In this document: positions 1 through 8,893 of the stretch, one piece after another
How positions within the stretch are numbered: position 1 is the stretch's first letter
Layout: every line of letters starts with the position of its first letter
DNA from: SLQH01 sp964612995
Lineage (GTDB): Bacteria > Planctomycetota > UBA11346
Reading direction: 5' to 3'
NCBI GenBank assembly: GCA_964612995.1
Contig: CAZTGE010000030.1
Location: 1-35,198, forward strand
Length of the DNA stretch: 35,198 nt
The notes under the pieces: model-generated
What the model was told of the DNA's origin: nothing
Seen by the model: the letters and a program-made list of their open reading frames with translations, nothing else
Database searches by the model: none
Translations under genes and position numbers: made by a program

Positions 1-182
1 CGAGAGGGTCGGCGCGAGCCAGATGCCGTGCTCCGGCCCCTGCTGCGCGCGCCACTGCGCTCTGGCCAGCGTGGCCGGATCGGGGCAGGCGTGCCGGCGG
101 TTTCACCCGCTCTGCGCATCGCGGGCCCATGCCGCTTGCCTCGCCCGGGCGGGTGGCGGCATGCTGGTCGTAGAAGGGGCCT
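1..182. other. Left-edge stretch, no confident gene
   Basis: No convincing complete gene lies here. On the minus strand a frame is open from the window edge to a stop at 103-105 and would read ...PDPATLARAQWRAQQG..., which has protein-like composition but no start codon inside the open part. It could be a fragment of a leftward gene or chance in GC-rich DNA. An AAGGGG ribosome-binding site at 174-179 belongs to the next gene. Confidence 0.2.
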
Positions 183-185
183 GTG

Positions 186-806
186 ATGATCGATCACCTG
201 CGCCGTTCCGGTCTGGTCTGTATCGCGCTGCTGCTGGTGGTCGGCTGCGGCGGTGGCGGCACTGACAGCGGTTCGCTCCCCGACTCCGGGCAGCCGGATG
301 GCGACGGGTCGACCGATGCGGGCACGGGCTCCGATCCGGACAGCGGTTCGGACACAGACGGCGGGGACACGGGCGACGACACGGCGGATGCCGGACTCTC
401 CGCCTTCGCGAGCGAGATGCTCGCCGCGGTCAATGCCGAGCGTGCGGATGCCGGCGAAGCCGCGTTGGCCTGGAATCCGCAGTTGACGCAGGCGGCGACC
501 GCTCACGCCGAGGACATGCAGACCAACGACTTCTTCTCCCACACCGGCAGCGATGGTAGCGCCGTTGGTGATCGCGTGCACGCCACCGGCTATGCCTATG
601 GGATGGCCGGCGAGAACATCGCCCGGGGTTATGTGTCCGTCTCTGCGGTCATGACCGGGTGGATGAACTCTGACGGGCACAGGGCCAACATCCTGAAGCC
701 CGGATACACCGAGATGGGAGCGGCGCGGGTCGGTGACTACTGGGTGCAGGTCTTTGCCAGGCCACTGAATCCGGCCAAGCCCACGGCGCCGGTGGCCAAC
801 GGCTAG
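186..806 (+). CDS. CAP (SCP/PR-1-like) domain lipoprotein
   Basis: This is a predicted secreted or surface lipoprotein of 206 residues. The N-terminus has basic residues, a hydrophobic stretch and a lipobox ending LVVGC, so Cys21 is the likely lipidated residue. A flexible Asp/Gly/Ser-rich linker covers about residues 22-72. The CAP domain covers about 74-193, with the family motifs HAEDM (107-111), FFSHTG (116-121), GENIA (142-146), DGHRANIL (163-170) and YWVQVFA near the end. CAP proteins of bacteria are secreted; their biochemical role is mostly unknown. A GTG at 183 is in frame, but the AAGGGG at 174-179 is 6 nt from ATG 186 and only 3 nt from the GTG, so ATG 186 is preferred. The TAG stop is the first three bases of repeat A1. 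Confidence 0.9.
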   Translation: MIDHLRRSGLVCIALLLVVGCGGGGTDSGSLPDSGQPDGDGSTDAGTGSDPDSGSDTDGGDTGDDTADAGLSAFASEMLAAVNAERADAGEAALAWNPQLTQAATAHAEDMQTNDFFSHTGSDGSAVGDRVHATGYAYGMAGENIARGYVSVSAVMTGWMNSDGHRANILKPGYTEMGAARVGDYWVQVFARPLNPAKPTAPVANG

Positions 807-902
807 CCCGGATCCCTCGGCACAGGGCTTCGCGACCGAGTTAAGTCCTGCAATGGCAGTGCGATACGGCTTTGCCGCAGATTTCTCATGAGGGATCCGG
901 GC
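804..902 (+). repeat. Dispersed repeat family A, copy 1 (short form)
   Basis: A 99-bp element bounded by the perfect inverted repeat GCCCGGATCCCTC (806-818) and GAGGGATCCGGGC (890-902). Its reverse complement aligns with the copy at 28941-29120: both share the 17-mer TGGCAGTGCGATACGGC (854-870 here, 28975-28991 reversed there) and the 12-mer AGGGCTTCGCGA (824-835 here). The TAG at its left end is the stop codon of the CAP-domain gene. It lies between that gene and a convergent gene ending at 974, so its stem could also help end transcription. Confidence 0.75.
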
Positions 903-973
903 CAGGGCGCCGGTGCCAGCGGCGCGCCGTTCCCGCGCTCGTTCATCCTGCGCACAACGCGGAGCCGGTGGGC

Positions 974-1651
974 TCAGTCATCCTCGTCGCCCGCCGGCGG
1001 CAGGGTCTCGCCGACCAGCGCGATGAACACCGGTTTTGCGCGGTAGGGATCGAACAGGGCGTCACGGCGGAAGGCGGTCATGTCGGTGTCGTGACGCACC
1101 CGGGCGATGAGGTGTTGCAGCATCTCCTCGGTCTCGCCAGCGACCGCATGCAACGTGGCCTGCGCCTCGTGCCAGGCCGCTGCTTGGGGCCCGGCGGCTT
1201 CGGGCGCTGCCACTGTCGCGAGCAGCTCGCGCGCCAGCTCGTGTTCGTCGATCGCCCGGTGGGCGATCGCGGCGGCGAAGGCGAAACGGTCGCGCCGTTC
1301 CGGGAAGCGGGCCATCCCGATGCGGGCGAGGTTCGCCGCCCGGCGATGTGCAGCGTCGCGCGTGAGCGCAGCCACCAGCAGCTCGAGGTAGTACGATGTT
1401 GCGGGGTCGAGGACCACCAGCTCGGTGCAGATGTCGACGCAGTTGGCGTAGGCCCGCGCGCGGTAGCTGGCCCAGGCGAGGTCGGCGCGCCAGGCTGCGT
1501 AGTCGGCGTTGAGCGCGAAGGCGATCGGACGGGCCTGGACCGCAGTCAATTCGCGGCGGTAGCGCTCGTCATCGCGCAGTTCGAGCGCGGCTACGGGCAG
1601 CGCGAGCCAGGTGAAAACGAGCAGCGGTAGCAGCGAGGTGGTGCGGCGCAT
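974..1651 (-). CDS. Secreted alpha-helical repeat protein, unknown function
   Basis: A 225-residue protein with a clear signal peptide (MRRTTSLLPLLVFTWLALP, cleavage likely after AVA around residue 22). The rest is strongly alpha-helical and rich in Ala, Arg and Leu. It contains degenerate helix-turn-helix units resembling tetratricopeptide repeats (for example YRARAYANCVDICTELVVLD and AANLARIGMARFPERRDR), but I cannot assign a defined repeat family. It ends in an acidic GDEDD tail. The start is supported by a strong AGGAGG ribosome-binding site 4 nt upstream. It is divergent from the heparinase-like gene at 1876, and the 224 bp between them must hold both promoters. No enzymatic motif is visible. 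Confidence 0.75.
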   Translation of the reverse strand: MRRTTSLLPLLVFTWLALPVAALELRDDERYRRELTAVQARPIAFALNADYAAWRADLAWASYRARAYANCVDICTELVVLDPATSYYLELLVAALTRDAAHRRAANLARIGMARFPERRDRFAFAAAIAHRAIDEHELARELLATVAAPEAAGPQAAAWHEAQATLHAVAGETEEMLQHLIARVRHDTDMTAFRRDALFDPYRAKPVFIALVGETLPPAGDEDD

Positions 1652-1875
1652 GGCGCCTCCTGACGGACGTCGCGGTCTCGACGTTGTCGCCCATCGTCGG
1701 TTTCCGGATCGTCCGGTCGAGTGCCAAGCGGCATGGAGCGCGCGATCGGCGGCTCGCGCTGCAGCGCTGGCGGCCGGCGATCGGCCTGGCCCTGGCCAGG
1801 AGCGGTCGCGAACGATCCATCACGCGCGCGGATTCACGCCATCAACCGGCACCGGTCTGGGTGGTAGGTATCTTC

Positions 1876-4779
1876 ATGATGATCCGTTCCGTCCTGCCCG
1901 TCATCGTCCTCGCCTGTACGCTGGGCATTGTCGCGATGGCAGAGGAGACCGGTTTCCCGGCCGACGCCTCGCTCGCGCTGACCCTGCCCGATGGCTTGCT
2001 GATCCCAGGCAAACCGGACGAGCCGAAGGATCTGTACGTCGACCTCACGCTGCGTGATGGCGAGCCGGAACTCACGGTATGGGCGACGGCGCCGGACTAC
2101 AACCTGGCCCAGCACGACGGCCGGGTGTCCGCGCACGAACGGGTCGACGACGGCATCCGGGTCCGGATCGACGTCGACGTCCACCCCGATCCCTATCTGC
2201 CTGGCTTCGCGGCGCGGTACGAACTGGTGCTCCGCGCGGCGGGGGATGTGGTCAGCGGCAGCTTCAACGGTCGGATGCCGATCGATCACGCCGATCACGA
2301 TCCGCGCCCGGTTTCCGGCGACCTGCACGGGCACATCCGCGCCTACTGGCCGCGACGCATCGCCGGGCACGAGCCGCCGCCGGACGGGGCGCATCCGCGG
2401 CTGTTCTTCACCGCCGACGCCTTGCCCGGCCTGCGTGAGCGCGCCGCGAGCGGGCCGGGTGCGGCGATGGTCGCGCGGCTGAAACAGATGCTCGCCAGCG
2501 GCGAAGCCGACTATCAGTCTAATGGCTATCGCGCCGCCGGCTGGGCGCTGCTGTGGCAGCTCGAAGGGGAGGATGCACACCTGGAGCGGGCGACCGAGCT
2601 GTGTCGCTCATGCATCGACTACAACGCGCCGCAGGAGCGGTATCACGGCTACGCCCAGATGATCGCCGGGATGGCCGTGGCCTACGATCTGTGCCATCCC
2701 GGATGGAACGAGGGGACACGCAAGAGCGTGGGCGTGGCCCTGCGGCGGTGGAGCCGGATGCTCGCCGGGCTGCGGTGGGCGATGTACCACGGTGCCGGTC
2801 ATGGCAACCACCCGCTGATCAAGAACCTGCGCGCCGACTCGGTCGAGATGCTCCACTGGCGCGCCGCCTGTGGGCTTGCGGCCTTGGCGATCGACGGCGA
2901 TCCCTACGAGCTGCCGCACATGATGCAGCCCGATCCGGTGGAGACGCTCGAACCGGCGTTGAGCGAGGTCCCGCCCGGCGCGGCGGTCGAGCCCTTCCTC
3001 CGTGCCCGTGGTGGTATCCCCCAGGCCTGGACCTTCTCCGGGCCGTTGGAGAAGGCGACGGCGGCCGCGAAGCTCGCAGATCAGGGCGGCGTGGTGGTCG
3101 GCGTCGCCGGTGAAGACGGGTGGACCGCGCTGCAGGTGCACGGCGGCACGCGCAAAGACGGCAGTCACGCCACCGCCGAGACCATGGACCTGATCAAGCC
3201 CTTCGCCGGGAAACTCAATACCACCGGCCTGTTCAGTACAGTGCTGCATCTCAAGCGGCCGCGGACGGTCGCGTTCGATTTCGCCCTCAGCGGCGGCGAG
3301 TTGTACGTCAGCGGGCACAAGGTGTCGGGCACGACCAAACTGCGCCTGAAGCCCGGCTACCATCCGCTGGTGATCGGCTTCTTCGCCCGTCGTACGCCCT
3401 TCGGCAGCATCGCCCAGCCCCACTTCATCGAAGAGGTGGAGGATCCCTGGGCGGTCTACGAGCAGTGGCAGGCGCGGCGCGAGCGCTGGTTGGCCCAGGG
3501 CCGGACCTACCTCGGGCTCGATTACGATATCGCGGTGCACACGCGCCAGATCGGCAAGGTGTTCGCCGAGGCGGCCGGTGAGCTCGGCGCCTCCAATGGT
3601 CACGGGCAGTGGGGTCTGGCCCTGGAGAAGACCCTGCCGTTCGTCGCCGCGCTGCGTCATGTGCGGGGCGTCGATTGCGGTGCCGGCGGCGTGCTCGAGC
3701 GGGTTGTCGGTTACGTGCTCACCAGCGGTTTCATCGACACGCATTACCACGAACGTTCGTTGGCCAACGACCACAACATCATCACCGCCGGTATGGACCT
3801 GATCGATCCAGCTCAGCGCGGCGCCATGCGCACGCTGCTCGACGCCCACGGCTACGGTATCGGCCGACCTCTGCACGCGGTGCTCGCGCTGCACAATTAT
3901 CCCTACGATGTTCCCGCGAGCGATCCGCAGGCCGCGCTGCCCCTGAGCCTCTACGACGCCGAGGCCGGCGCGATCGCGCTGCGCAGCGGCTGGGGCGAGG
4001 ACGCGATCCTGGCCAACGCCCTGGGCGCGTGCATCGGCGTCTCCGGGCACGGTGCGCACAACGCGCCCCAGCGCGCCGGCGAGATCGCGATCCGTGGCTT
4101 CGGCACCGGTCTGGGGATGGCACAGGCCGAGGCCTGGATCAAGCCCGCCTACGCGCAGGTCCACAACCTGTACTACATCCACGCCAGCAACTGCCTGCGC
4201 ATCGCAGGTAGCGCTCCGACGCGTGGAGCCTCGGTGGTGCAGGCGCAGACCGGTGACGACGGCAGCGGCAGCGTGACCTTCCGGCTCGACAACTGGGCCC
4301 CGGCCGAGCGCGATTCCAGCTACCGCAACTATTCCTGGACTGGCATGGACAAGAACGCCGCGGACCTGGGCATCACCGCCCTGCGCGCCTTCGGGGCCGA
4401 CTACAGCGGTGCGGCCGGAGTGCCGGGGTTGTTCGTGCTGATCGATCGCGTCAGCGGCGCGGGAGAGCGCGCCGTGTCGGTGCCGTTGACCATCGGCCTG
4501 CGCTCCGAGTTCGAGGTCGAGCCCAAGCGTGCCGTGATTCCTGGCCCGGATGGGCGCAGCATGCAGCTGGTCCAGTTGGGCCGCGCCACCTTTGCTCGCG
4601 AGGAGGGTGGCAAGAGCCGGGTCCTTCTGGTGCGCGACGCCGCCGAATCATGCATCGTGATAACGCTGCAACACGGCGCGGCACCGGCGGTCACGGGCAG
4701 CTTCACCGACGGTGAGCTCACGGCCACCGTCGGCGGTCGGAACATCCGCTTCGACGGCGCCGCGATCAGCTTCGAATAG
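1876..4779 (+). CDS. Large secreted heparinase II/III-like protein
   Basis: A 967-residue exported protein, possibly a polysaccharide lyase. Residues 1-22 form a signal peptide (hydrophobic VLPVIVLACTLGIVAMA). Residues about 25-165 look like a beta-rich accessory domain. At about 172 the segment HPRLFFTADALPGLRERA resembles the linker that opens the alpha/alpha-toroid of heparinase II/III and alginate lyase proteins. Long helices follow, with His-rich motifs (MYHGAGHGNHP, THYHERSLANDHN). At about 698-730, GAIALRSGWGEDA followed by SGHGAHN recalls the start of the heparinase II C-terminal beta-sandwich. A beta-rich insert lies at about 405-510. Catalytic residues cannot be fixed by eye, so the lyase assignment is tentative. 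The frame is open back to 1684, but ATG 1876/1879 directly precedes the signal peptide; the ribosome-binding site there is weak. Confidence 0.6.
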   Translation: MMIRSVLPVIVLACTLGIVAMAEETGFPADASLALTLPDGLLIPGKPDEPKDLYVDLTLRDGEPELTVWATAPDYNLAQHDGRVSAHERVDDGIRVRIDVDVHPDPYLPGFAARYELVLRAAGDVVSGSFNGRMPIDHADHDPRPVSGDLHGHIRAYWPRRIAGHEPPPDGAHPRLFFTADALPGLRERAASGPGAAMVARLKQMLASGEADYQSNGYRAAGWALLWQLEGEDAHLERATELCRSCIDYNAPQERYHGYAQMIAGMAVAYDLCHPGWNEGTRKSVGVALRRWSRMLAGLRWAMYHGAGHGNHPLIKNLRADSVEMLHWRAACGLAALAIDGDPYELPHMMQPDPVETLEPALSEVPPGAAVEPFLRARGGIPQAWTFSGPLEKATAAAKLADQGGVVVGVAGEDGWTALQVHGGTRKDGSHATAETMDLIKPFAGKLNTTGLFSTVLHLKRPRTVAFDFALSGGELYVSGHKVSGTTKLRLKPGYHPLVIGFFARRTPFGSIAQPHFIEEVEDPWAVYEQWQARRERWLAQGRTYLGLDYDIAVHTRQIGKVFAEAAGELGASNGHGQWGLALEKTLPFVAALRHVRGVDCGAGGVLERVVGYVLTSGFIDTHYHERSLANDHNIITAGMDLIDPAQRGAMRTLLDAHGYGIGRPLHAVLALHNYPYDVPASDPQAALPLSLYDAEAGAIALRSGWGEDAILANALGACIGVSGHGAHNAPQRAGEIAIRGFGTGLGMAQAEAWIKPAYAQVHNLYYIHASNCLRIAGSAPTRGASVVQAQTGDDGSGSVTFRLDNWAPAERDSSYRNYSWTGMDKNAADLGITALRAFGADYSGAAGVPGLFVLIDRVSGAGERAVSVPLTIGLRSEFEVEPKRAVIPGPDGRSMQLVQLGRATFAREEGGKSRVLLVRDAAESCIVITLQHGAAPAVTGSFTDGELTATVGGRNIRFDGAAISFE

Positions 4780-4792
4780 CGCCGGCCGGGGA

Positions 4793-5920
4793 TCAGGGCA
4801 AGGGAGCGAAGGTGTTCGCGACCGCGGCGAGCTGCTCGCGGATGGGGATGTGCTGCGGGCATTGCTCCTCGCAGACACCGCAGCCGGTGCAGGCGTCGGC
4901 CCGTTTGCCCGGCAGCCATTTGTCGCCGATGGCGCGGTAACGTTCGATCGCGCGATCGGTGAAGCCGTAGACCGTGTGGTCGATCATGCACTCGAAACAC
5001 ACGGGGATGTTCACTTCGTGCGGGCAGGGCATGCAGTAGGCGCAGCCGGTGCAGTAGAGCTCGGCCAGCCGCTTGCGCTCGGCCAGGGCGGTGGCGATGG
5101 CGGCGTCCGCCGCGGCCGTGAGGGGGCCGGCGTCGGCGGCGACCGCGGCGTTCTCTTCGACGTGGCGCATGCTGCTCATGCCCGAGAGCGCGCAGTCGAC
5201 CGCCGGGTTGGCGAGCACGAAACGCAACGCCAACTCGGGTGTGCTGGTCGGTCTGCCGACCGCCTCCTGGAGGTATTCGAGCGGGTGACCCAGACGCCCG
5301 CCGCCCACCGGCCCCATGACCACCACCCCGAGGCCCTGTTCGTGGGCGTAGGCCATGCTTTCGGCATTGGCGCGGTCGAGGAAGTTGTACTGGCACAGCA
5401 CCGAGGCGAAGGCGCCGGAGTCGATGAAGGTGCGCATCACCGCCGGCTCGTCGTGGAACGAGAACGAGGCGAAGCGGATCAGCCCCGCCCGCCTGGCGCG
5501 GTCCATCTCGTCGAGCAGGTCGAAGGCAAGTACCTTCTCCTGCCATTTCTTCGCATCGAGGCCATGGAAATGATAGAAATCGATGTGCTCGGTGGCCAGC
5601 TTGCCCAGCTGCTCGTCGAGCAGGCGTCGGAAATCGGCACGCGATTCGACCCGCATCAGCGGAAGCTTGGTCGCGAGCAGGACCCGATCGCGGCGATCGG
5701 CGATGGCGCGGCCGACCACCCGCTCGCTGTGACCGCCGCAGTACATGTAGGCGGTGTCGAGGTAATTGACGCCGAGCTCGAGCGCGCGGTGGATCATGGC
5801 GATGGCCTGATCCGCGTCGAGTTCCTCGCCGGTATCGGTGCGACGGTGCGGCAGGCGCATGGCGCCGAAGCCCAGTGCGCTGATCTTCTCGCCGGTGGTG
5901 CCGAAGGGGCGGTAACGCAT
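4793..5920 (-). CDS. Aldo/keto reductase with C-terminal [4Fe-4S] ferredoxin domain
   Basis: A 375-residue oxidoreductase. Residues 1 to about 270 form an aldo/keto reductase TIM barrel: the N-terminal MRYRPFGTTGEKISALGFGAMRLP-type strand, NYLDTAYMY with the catalytic Tyr region, ATKLP with the conserved Lys, and DFYHFHG. The C-terminal 80 residues carry two cysteine clusters, CTGCAYCMPC and CTGCGVCEEQC, typical of two [4Fe-4S] clusters. This architecture is known for a ferredoxin-linked branch of the family; the substrate is unknown. The start is fixed by AGAAGGA 5 nt upstream of the ATG. A longer in-frame extension to 6124 runs into the neighbouring gene and is rejected. It is probably cotranscribed with the nitroreductase 32 nt upstream and converges on the heparinase-like gene with 13 bp between the stops. 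Confidence 0.9.
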   Translation of the reverse strand: MRYRPFGTTGEKISALGFGAMRLPHRRTDTGEELDADQAIAMIHRALELGVNYLDTAYMYCGGHSERVVGRAIADRRDRVLLATKLPLMRVESRADFRRLLDEQLGKLATEHIDFYHFHGLDAKKWQEKVLAFDLLDEMDRARRAGLIRFASFSFHDEPAVMRTFIDSGAFASVLCQYNFLDRANAESMAYAHEQGLGVVVMGPVGGGRLGHPLEYLQEAVGRPTSTPELALRFVLANPAVDCALSGMSSMRHVEENAAVAADAGPLTAAADAAIATALAERKRLAELYCTGCAYCMPCPHEVNIPVCFECMIDHTVYGFTDRAIERYRAIGDKWLPGKRADACTGCGVCEEQCPQHIPIREQLAAVANTFAPLP

Positions 5921-5952
5921 GGTGGTCCTTCTCGTGGTTCGCGTCGGGCGCT

Positions 5953-6471
5953 TCACCAGCGCTCGGCGTGGACCCTCTCGGGGCGGAAACGGGTCCGGGC
6001 GTGCTTGTCCTCGGCCGGGTGGCCCAAGGCCACGGCGGAAACCGGCAGCACGTGGTCGGGCAGGCCGAGCAGCGGGCGGATGTGGTCGATGCGCTCCTGG
6101 CGCGGATGGATGCCGAGCCAGCACGCGCCCAGAGCGAGCATGGACGCGGCCAGCAGCAGGTTTTCGATCGCCGCGCTGCAGTCCTGCAACAGGTAGCTCA
6201 GCTCGCTGCCGTGGGCGGTGTCGAGGTCGCCGCAGACGACGATGCCGAGCGGAGCGGTAGCGAGCAGCTTGCCATTGGGCAGCACCGTGGCGATCTGCTC
6301 CCGGGTGCCACCATCGCGAACGGTCACGAAGTGCCAGGGATCGCAGGCGACGGCCGAGGGCGCGGCCATCGCCGCCTCGAGCAGGTCATGCACGAGTTCG
6401 TCGGCGACCGGCTCGGCGGTGAAGCGGCGGATGCTACGGCGGGCCATGATGCTACGCAGGGTCGGGTTCAT
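5953..6471 (-). CDS. Nitroreductase-family flavoprotein
   Basis: A 172-residue FMN-dependent oxidoreductase of the nitroreductase family. The N-terminal RRSIRRF motif binds FMN phosphate; AAPSAVACDPWHFVTV follows at the expected distance, and the C-terminal ALGACWLGIHP and LPVSAVALGHPAE are the other family signatures. The length is typical of the compact members. The start MNPTLRS is chosen because it sits about 11 residues before RRSIR; the ribosome-binding site is poor, so a few residues either way are possible. It is first in a two-gene unit with the ferredoxin-type aldo/keto reductase, suggesting linked redox chemistry, but substrates are not predictable. The divergent gap to the dihydrouridine synthase holds repeat B1. 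Confidence 0.9.
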   Translation of the reverse strand: MNPTLRSIMARRSIRRFTAEPVADELVHDLLEAAMAAPSAVACDPWHFVTVRDGGTREQIATVLPNGKLLATAPLGIVVCGDLDTAHGSELSYLLQDCSAAIENLLLAASMLALGACWLGIHPRQERIDHIRPLLGLPDHVLPVSAVALGHPAEDKHARTRFRPERVHAERW

Positions 6472-6524
6472 GACCGTATGGTGCCGCCACCTGCTGTGGT
6501 TCAACGTTGAGCTCGCGCTGCGGC

Positions 6525-6605
6525 CAGGGCGACTCAAAGCTCGCCCCCGGGAGCGCCGATCACCAGGTCGGCATGGCCCTCATGCGCGAGCTTTGAGTCG
6601 CCCTG
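6525..6605. repeat. Dispersed palindromic repeat family B, copy B1 (empty-site form)
   Basis: An 81-bp element with perfect 20-bp inverted ends, CAGGGCGACTCAAAGCTCGC (6525-6544) and its complement (6586-6605). A second stem, GCCGAT/GTCGGC, lies inside. The interior reads CACCAGGTCGGCATGGCCCT without interruption and so represents the empty site of the nested insertion seen in copies B2 and B5. It lies in the divergent gap between the nitroreductase and dihydrouridine synthase genes. No clear flanking duplication is visible for this copy. Confidence 0.8.
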
Positions 6606-6648
6606 CCGCGCGGCTTGCGTGTCGGGGCGCGCGCCCACCCTGCCGCAC

Positions 6649-7647
6649 ATGGCCGTCGGTCTCGATCGTCATCTGGTGCTCGCTGGGCCCGGCAGCAGCG
6701 TGACTCTGCCCACCCGGTTGCTGTTGGCCCCGATGCAGGGCGTGAGCGACCCGCCATTGCGCGCAGCGCTCGCTGCCCATGGCGGACTCGGCGGGGCGAT
6801 GACCGATTACGCCCGCATCAGCGCCCACCCGCACGGCCCCGGCGCGCTGCGCCGGAGGCTCGGACCGGCCTTGCCGACGGTGCCCACCGCCCTCCAGATC
6901 CTCACCGCCGACACAGCGCATCTCGGGCCGACGCTCGCCGCCGCGGCGGCGGCCGGCGCCGACTGGATCGATCTCAACTGCGGTTGCCCCTCGCCCAAGG
7001 TCACCGGTGGCGGCGGTGGAGCGGCGTTGTTGGGCGATCCGGCGCGGCTCGAGGCCATCGTACGCTGCGCGCTCGACGCCGGCTTGTTGCCGGTGAGCGT
7101 GAAGCTGCGTCCGCCGCGCGATCGGGGCCGGTACCGCGAGATCCTCGCCATGCTCGCGGCAGCCGGGGTGGCCGCGGTCACGGTCCACGCCCGCCATCCC
7201 GATCAGGGCTATGGGAGCGCGGCGCAGTGGGAGGCGATCGCCGTGGCCGTCGACCTGATAGGCGATCGCTTGCCGGTGATCGGCAACGGCTCGGTGTGGC
7301 GGCGTGACGACGCCGAGCGCATGGTCGAGCAGACCGGGTGCACCGGGGTGATGATCGCTCGCGGGGCGCTGGCCGATCCCTGGCTCTGCGCCCGGGCCTG
7401 TGGCCTGAGCGCGCCTGCGGGGCGCGCGGCCCTGCGCTGGCTGATCGCATTCATCGAAGCGCGTCGCGCGCAGAGCACGGCCCAGGCTGTCTTCGGCCGG
7501 CTCAAGCAGTTCCTGCGTTACTTCGACGCTTGCGGGGCGCTCGCGGGACCCGAGCGTTCGCAGCTGATGGCGCAGCGCGACTACGGCGCGACGCTCGCGG
7601 CGGTTGCGGCGCTCGCACGCGCGGCGCCGGCTCAGGGTACAATGTAG
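6649..7647 (+). CDS. tRNA-dihydrouridine synthase (DusC-like)
   Basis: A 332-residue flavoenzyme that reduces uridine to dihydrouridine in tRNA using FMN and NADPH. The TIM-barrel motifs are in order: LLLAPMQGVSDPPLR (25-38), LNCGCPSPKVTGGGGGAALL (109-128) with catalytic Cys113, VSVKLRPP, VTVHARHPDQGY, IGNGSVW and GVMIARGALADPW for the FMN phosphate site. The NCGCPS...GGGGGA form resembles the DusC branch more than DusA or DusB. The frame extends to GTG 6619, close to repeat B1; ATG 6649 gives a normal N-terminus but neither start has a good ribosome-binding site. The stop overlaps the stop of the convergent yceF-like gene by 16 bp. Confidence 0.9.
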   Translation: MAVGLDRHLVLAGPGSSVTLPTRLLLAPMQGVSDPPLRAALAAHGGLGGAMTDYARISAHPHGPGALRRRLGPALPTVPTALQILTADTAHLGPTLAAAAAAGADWIDLNCGCPSPKVTGGGGGAALLGDPARLEAIVRCALDAGLLPVSVKLRPPRDRGRYREILAMLAAAGVAAVTVHARHPDQGYGSAAQWEAIAVAVDLIGDRLPVIGNGSVWRRDDAERMVEQTGCTGVMIARGALADPWLCARACGLSAPAGRAALRWLIAFIEARRAQSTAQAVFGRLKQFLRYFDACGALAGPERSQLMAQRDYGATLAAVAALARAAPAQGTM

Positions 7648-8213
7648 CCGAGCTGACGCAGGATGCCGCAGAGCGCGATCAGCGGCAGGCCGGTGATCGC
7701 CGAGTGGTCTGCGCTCTCGATGCGCTCGAACAGGGCGATGCCCCGTTGTTCGAGCTTGTAGGCTCCGGCGCAATCGACCGGATCGTCGGCGGCGACATAG
7801 CGCGCGATGGTGGCGGGATCGAGAGCGCGCATGTGCAGCACGGTGATGTCGGTATGGCTCAGGACCTGTCCGTCGGCGATCACGCTCACCGCGGTGATCA
7901 GGCGATGGCTGCGTCCCGCCAGCGCCGCGAGCTGTTCGCTTGCCCGTTGGCGGTCGCCCGGCTTGCCGAGGACCCGGTCGTCGCAGCAGGCCACCTGATC
8001 CGAGCCGATCACCGTCGCCTCCGGATGCGCGTCGGCGATGCAGCGGGCCTTCTCAAAGGCCAGCCCCTCGGCCAGCTCGCGCGGTTGCGGCCACCGTGTT
8101 TTGAGCGCTTCCTCGTCGCAGGTCGGGGCGACGGCGGTGAAACCCAGGCCGAGACGTTCGAGCAGCGCGCGGCGATAGGGGGAGGTGCTGGCGAGGATCA
8201 GCGGGGCGTCCAT
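7632..8213 (-). CDS. yceF: Maf/YceF-family nucleotide pyrophosphatase
   Basis: A 193-residue house-cleaning pyrophosphatase that hydrolyses non-canonical or modified nucleoside triphosphates. The diagnostic LILASTSPYRRALLERLGL opens the protein. TCDEE, IGSDQVA with the catalytic Asp, GKPGDRQRASEQL and the late DCAGAYKLEQRGIALFERI match the YceF type (7-methyl-GTP pyrophosphatase) more closely than the dTTP/UTP-type Maf. The ATG at 8213 directly precedes the LILAS motif; a longer frame upstream to 8372 would add 53 residues not seen in the family. The ribosome-binding site is weak. Its 3' end overlaps the dihydrouridine synthase gene tail to tail. Confidence 0.92.
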   Translation of the reverse strand: MDAPLILASTSPYRRALLERLGLGFTAVAPTCDEEALKTRWPQPRELAEGLAFEKARCIADAHPEATVIGSDQVACCDDRVLGKPGDRQRASEQLAALAGRSHRLITAVSVIADGQVLSHTDITVLHMRALDPATIARYVAADDPVDCAGAYKLEQRGIALFERIESADHSAITGLPLIALCGILRQLGYIVP

Positions 8214-8313
8214 CGCCGGAAGCTTGTCAGCGCGGGCCTGCGGGCAAGCCCGGGCTGGCTCTTTGCAGGGCTGTGATGCCGGCGTACCATGGCCAGGAGC
8301 GAGGAACCACGCC

Positions 8314-8634
8314 ATGCCACTCGAGCCGATGCACGTCACACTCAGCGACGCCGAGAAGGTCGAAGTGCTCAAGCGCTTCTACAACCGCTACAAAGAGGAG
8401 CTGGAGTCCGTCGAGGCGGAGATCGCCGAGATCCTCACCGCGCACGCCCAGAGCGAATTCCTGATCCAATATCTCGGTGAGCAGCCTGAAGTGCTCGAGC
8501 TCAAGGGCCGCGAGGAGGAACTGCAGAAGTTGCAGAAACGCCGGGCGCACGTGAGCATGCTCATCGACCGCCTCGAGCAGGTGATCCCGAAACGCGGCGG
8601 CGAGGCCGGCCCGACCACCTTCACCCGTTTCTGA
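8314..8634 (+). CDS. Small coiled-coil protein, unknown function
   Basis: A 106-residue soluble protein that is almost entirely charged alpha-helix. It has heptad-like runs (SVEAEIAEILTAHAQSEFL, ELKGREEELQKLQKRRAHV, MLIDRLEQVI) expected to form a coiled coil. A short Pro/Gly-rich basic tail ends the protein. There is no signal peptide or membrane segment. An AGGAA ribosome-binding site 7 nt upstream supports ATG 8314, although ATG 8329 is also possible. It may be a small oligomerising or chaperone-like protein, but I do not recognise the family. The 259 bp that follow, up to 8893, hold no gene or clear structure that I can see. Confidence 0.75.
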   Translation: MPLEPMHVTLSDAEKVEVLKRFYNRYKEELESVEAEIAEILTAHAQSEFLIQYLGEQPEVLELKGREEELQKLQKRRAHVSMLIDRLEQVIPKRGGEAGPTTFTRF

Positions 8635-8893
8635 GGCGGTCGCTCCAGCACGGCCAGGCCTGCTGCACGCGCGCCATTCGCGGGATCGCTCATCATCTGC
8701 CGGTCGGCCGACGCCCGGCGAGCGAGTCGCTGACGCAGCTGGCGCGTGTCGGGCGCTGACGCTGGGAACGGAGCAGGTCGCGTGCAGCGGGTGCAGGCCC
8801 TGTGAGGCTGCCTCAGAGCGGCGCGACGAGCGATAGCGAGGCGTCATCGGGGCGCGTCGTCGCACGCAGGACGGCGCCACCAGAGGAGTATTC

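Noticed and set aside
1684..1875. Upstream start for the heparinase-like protein
   Set aside because: It would place 64 Arg-rich residues before a clear signal peptide; ATG 1876/1879 begins the signal peptide.
2608..4182. 524-residue minus-strand open frame opposite the heparinase-like gene
   Set aside because: Composition is that of an antisense frame, and the plus-strand product has a signal peptide and family motifs.
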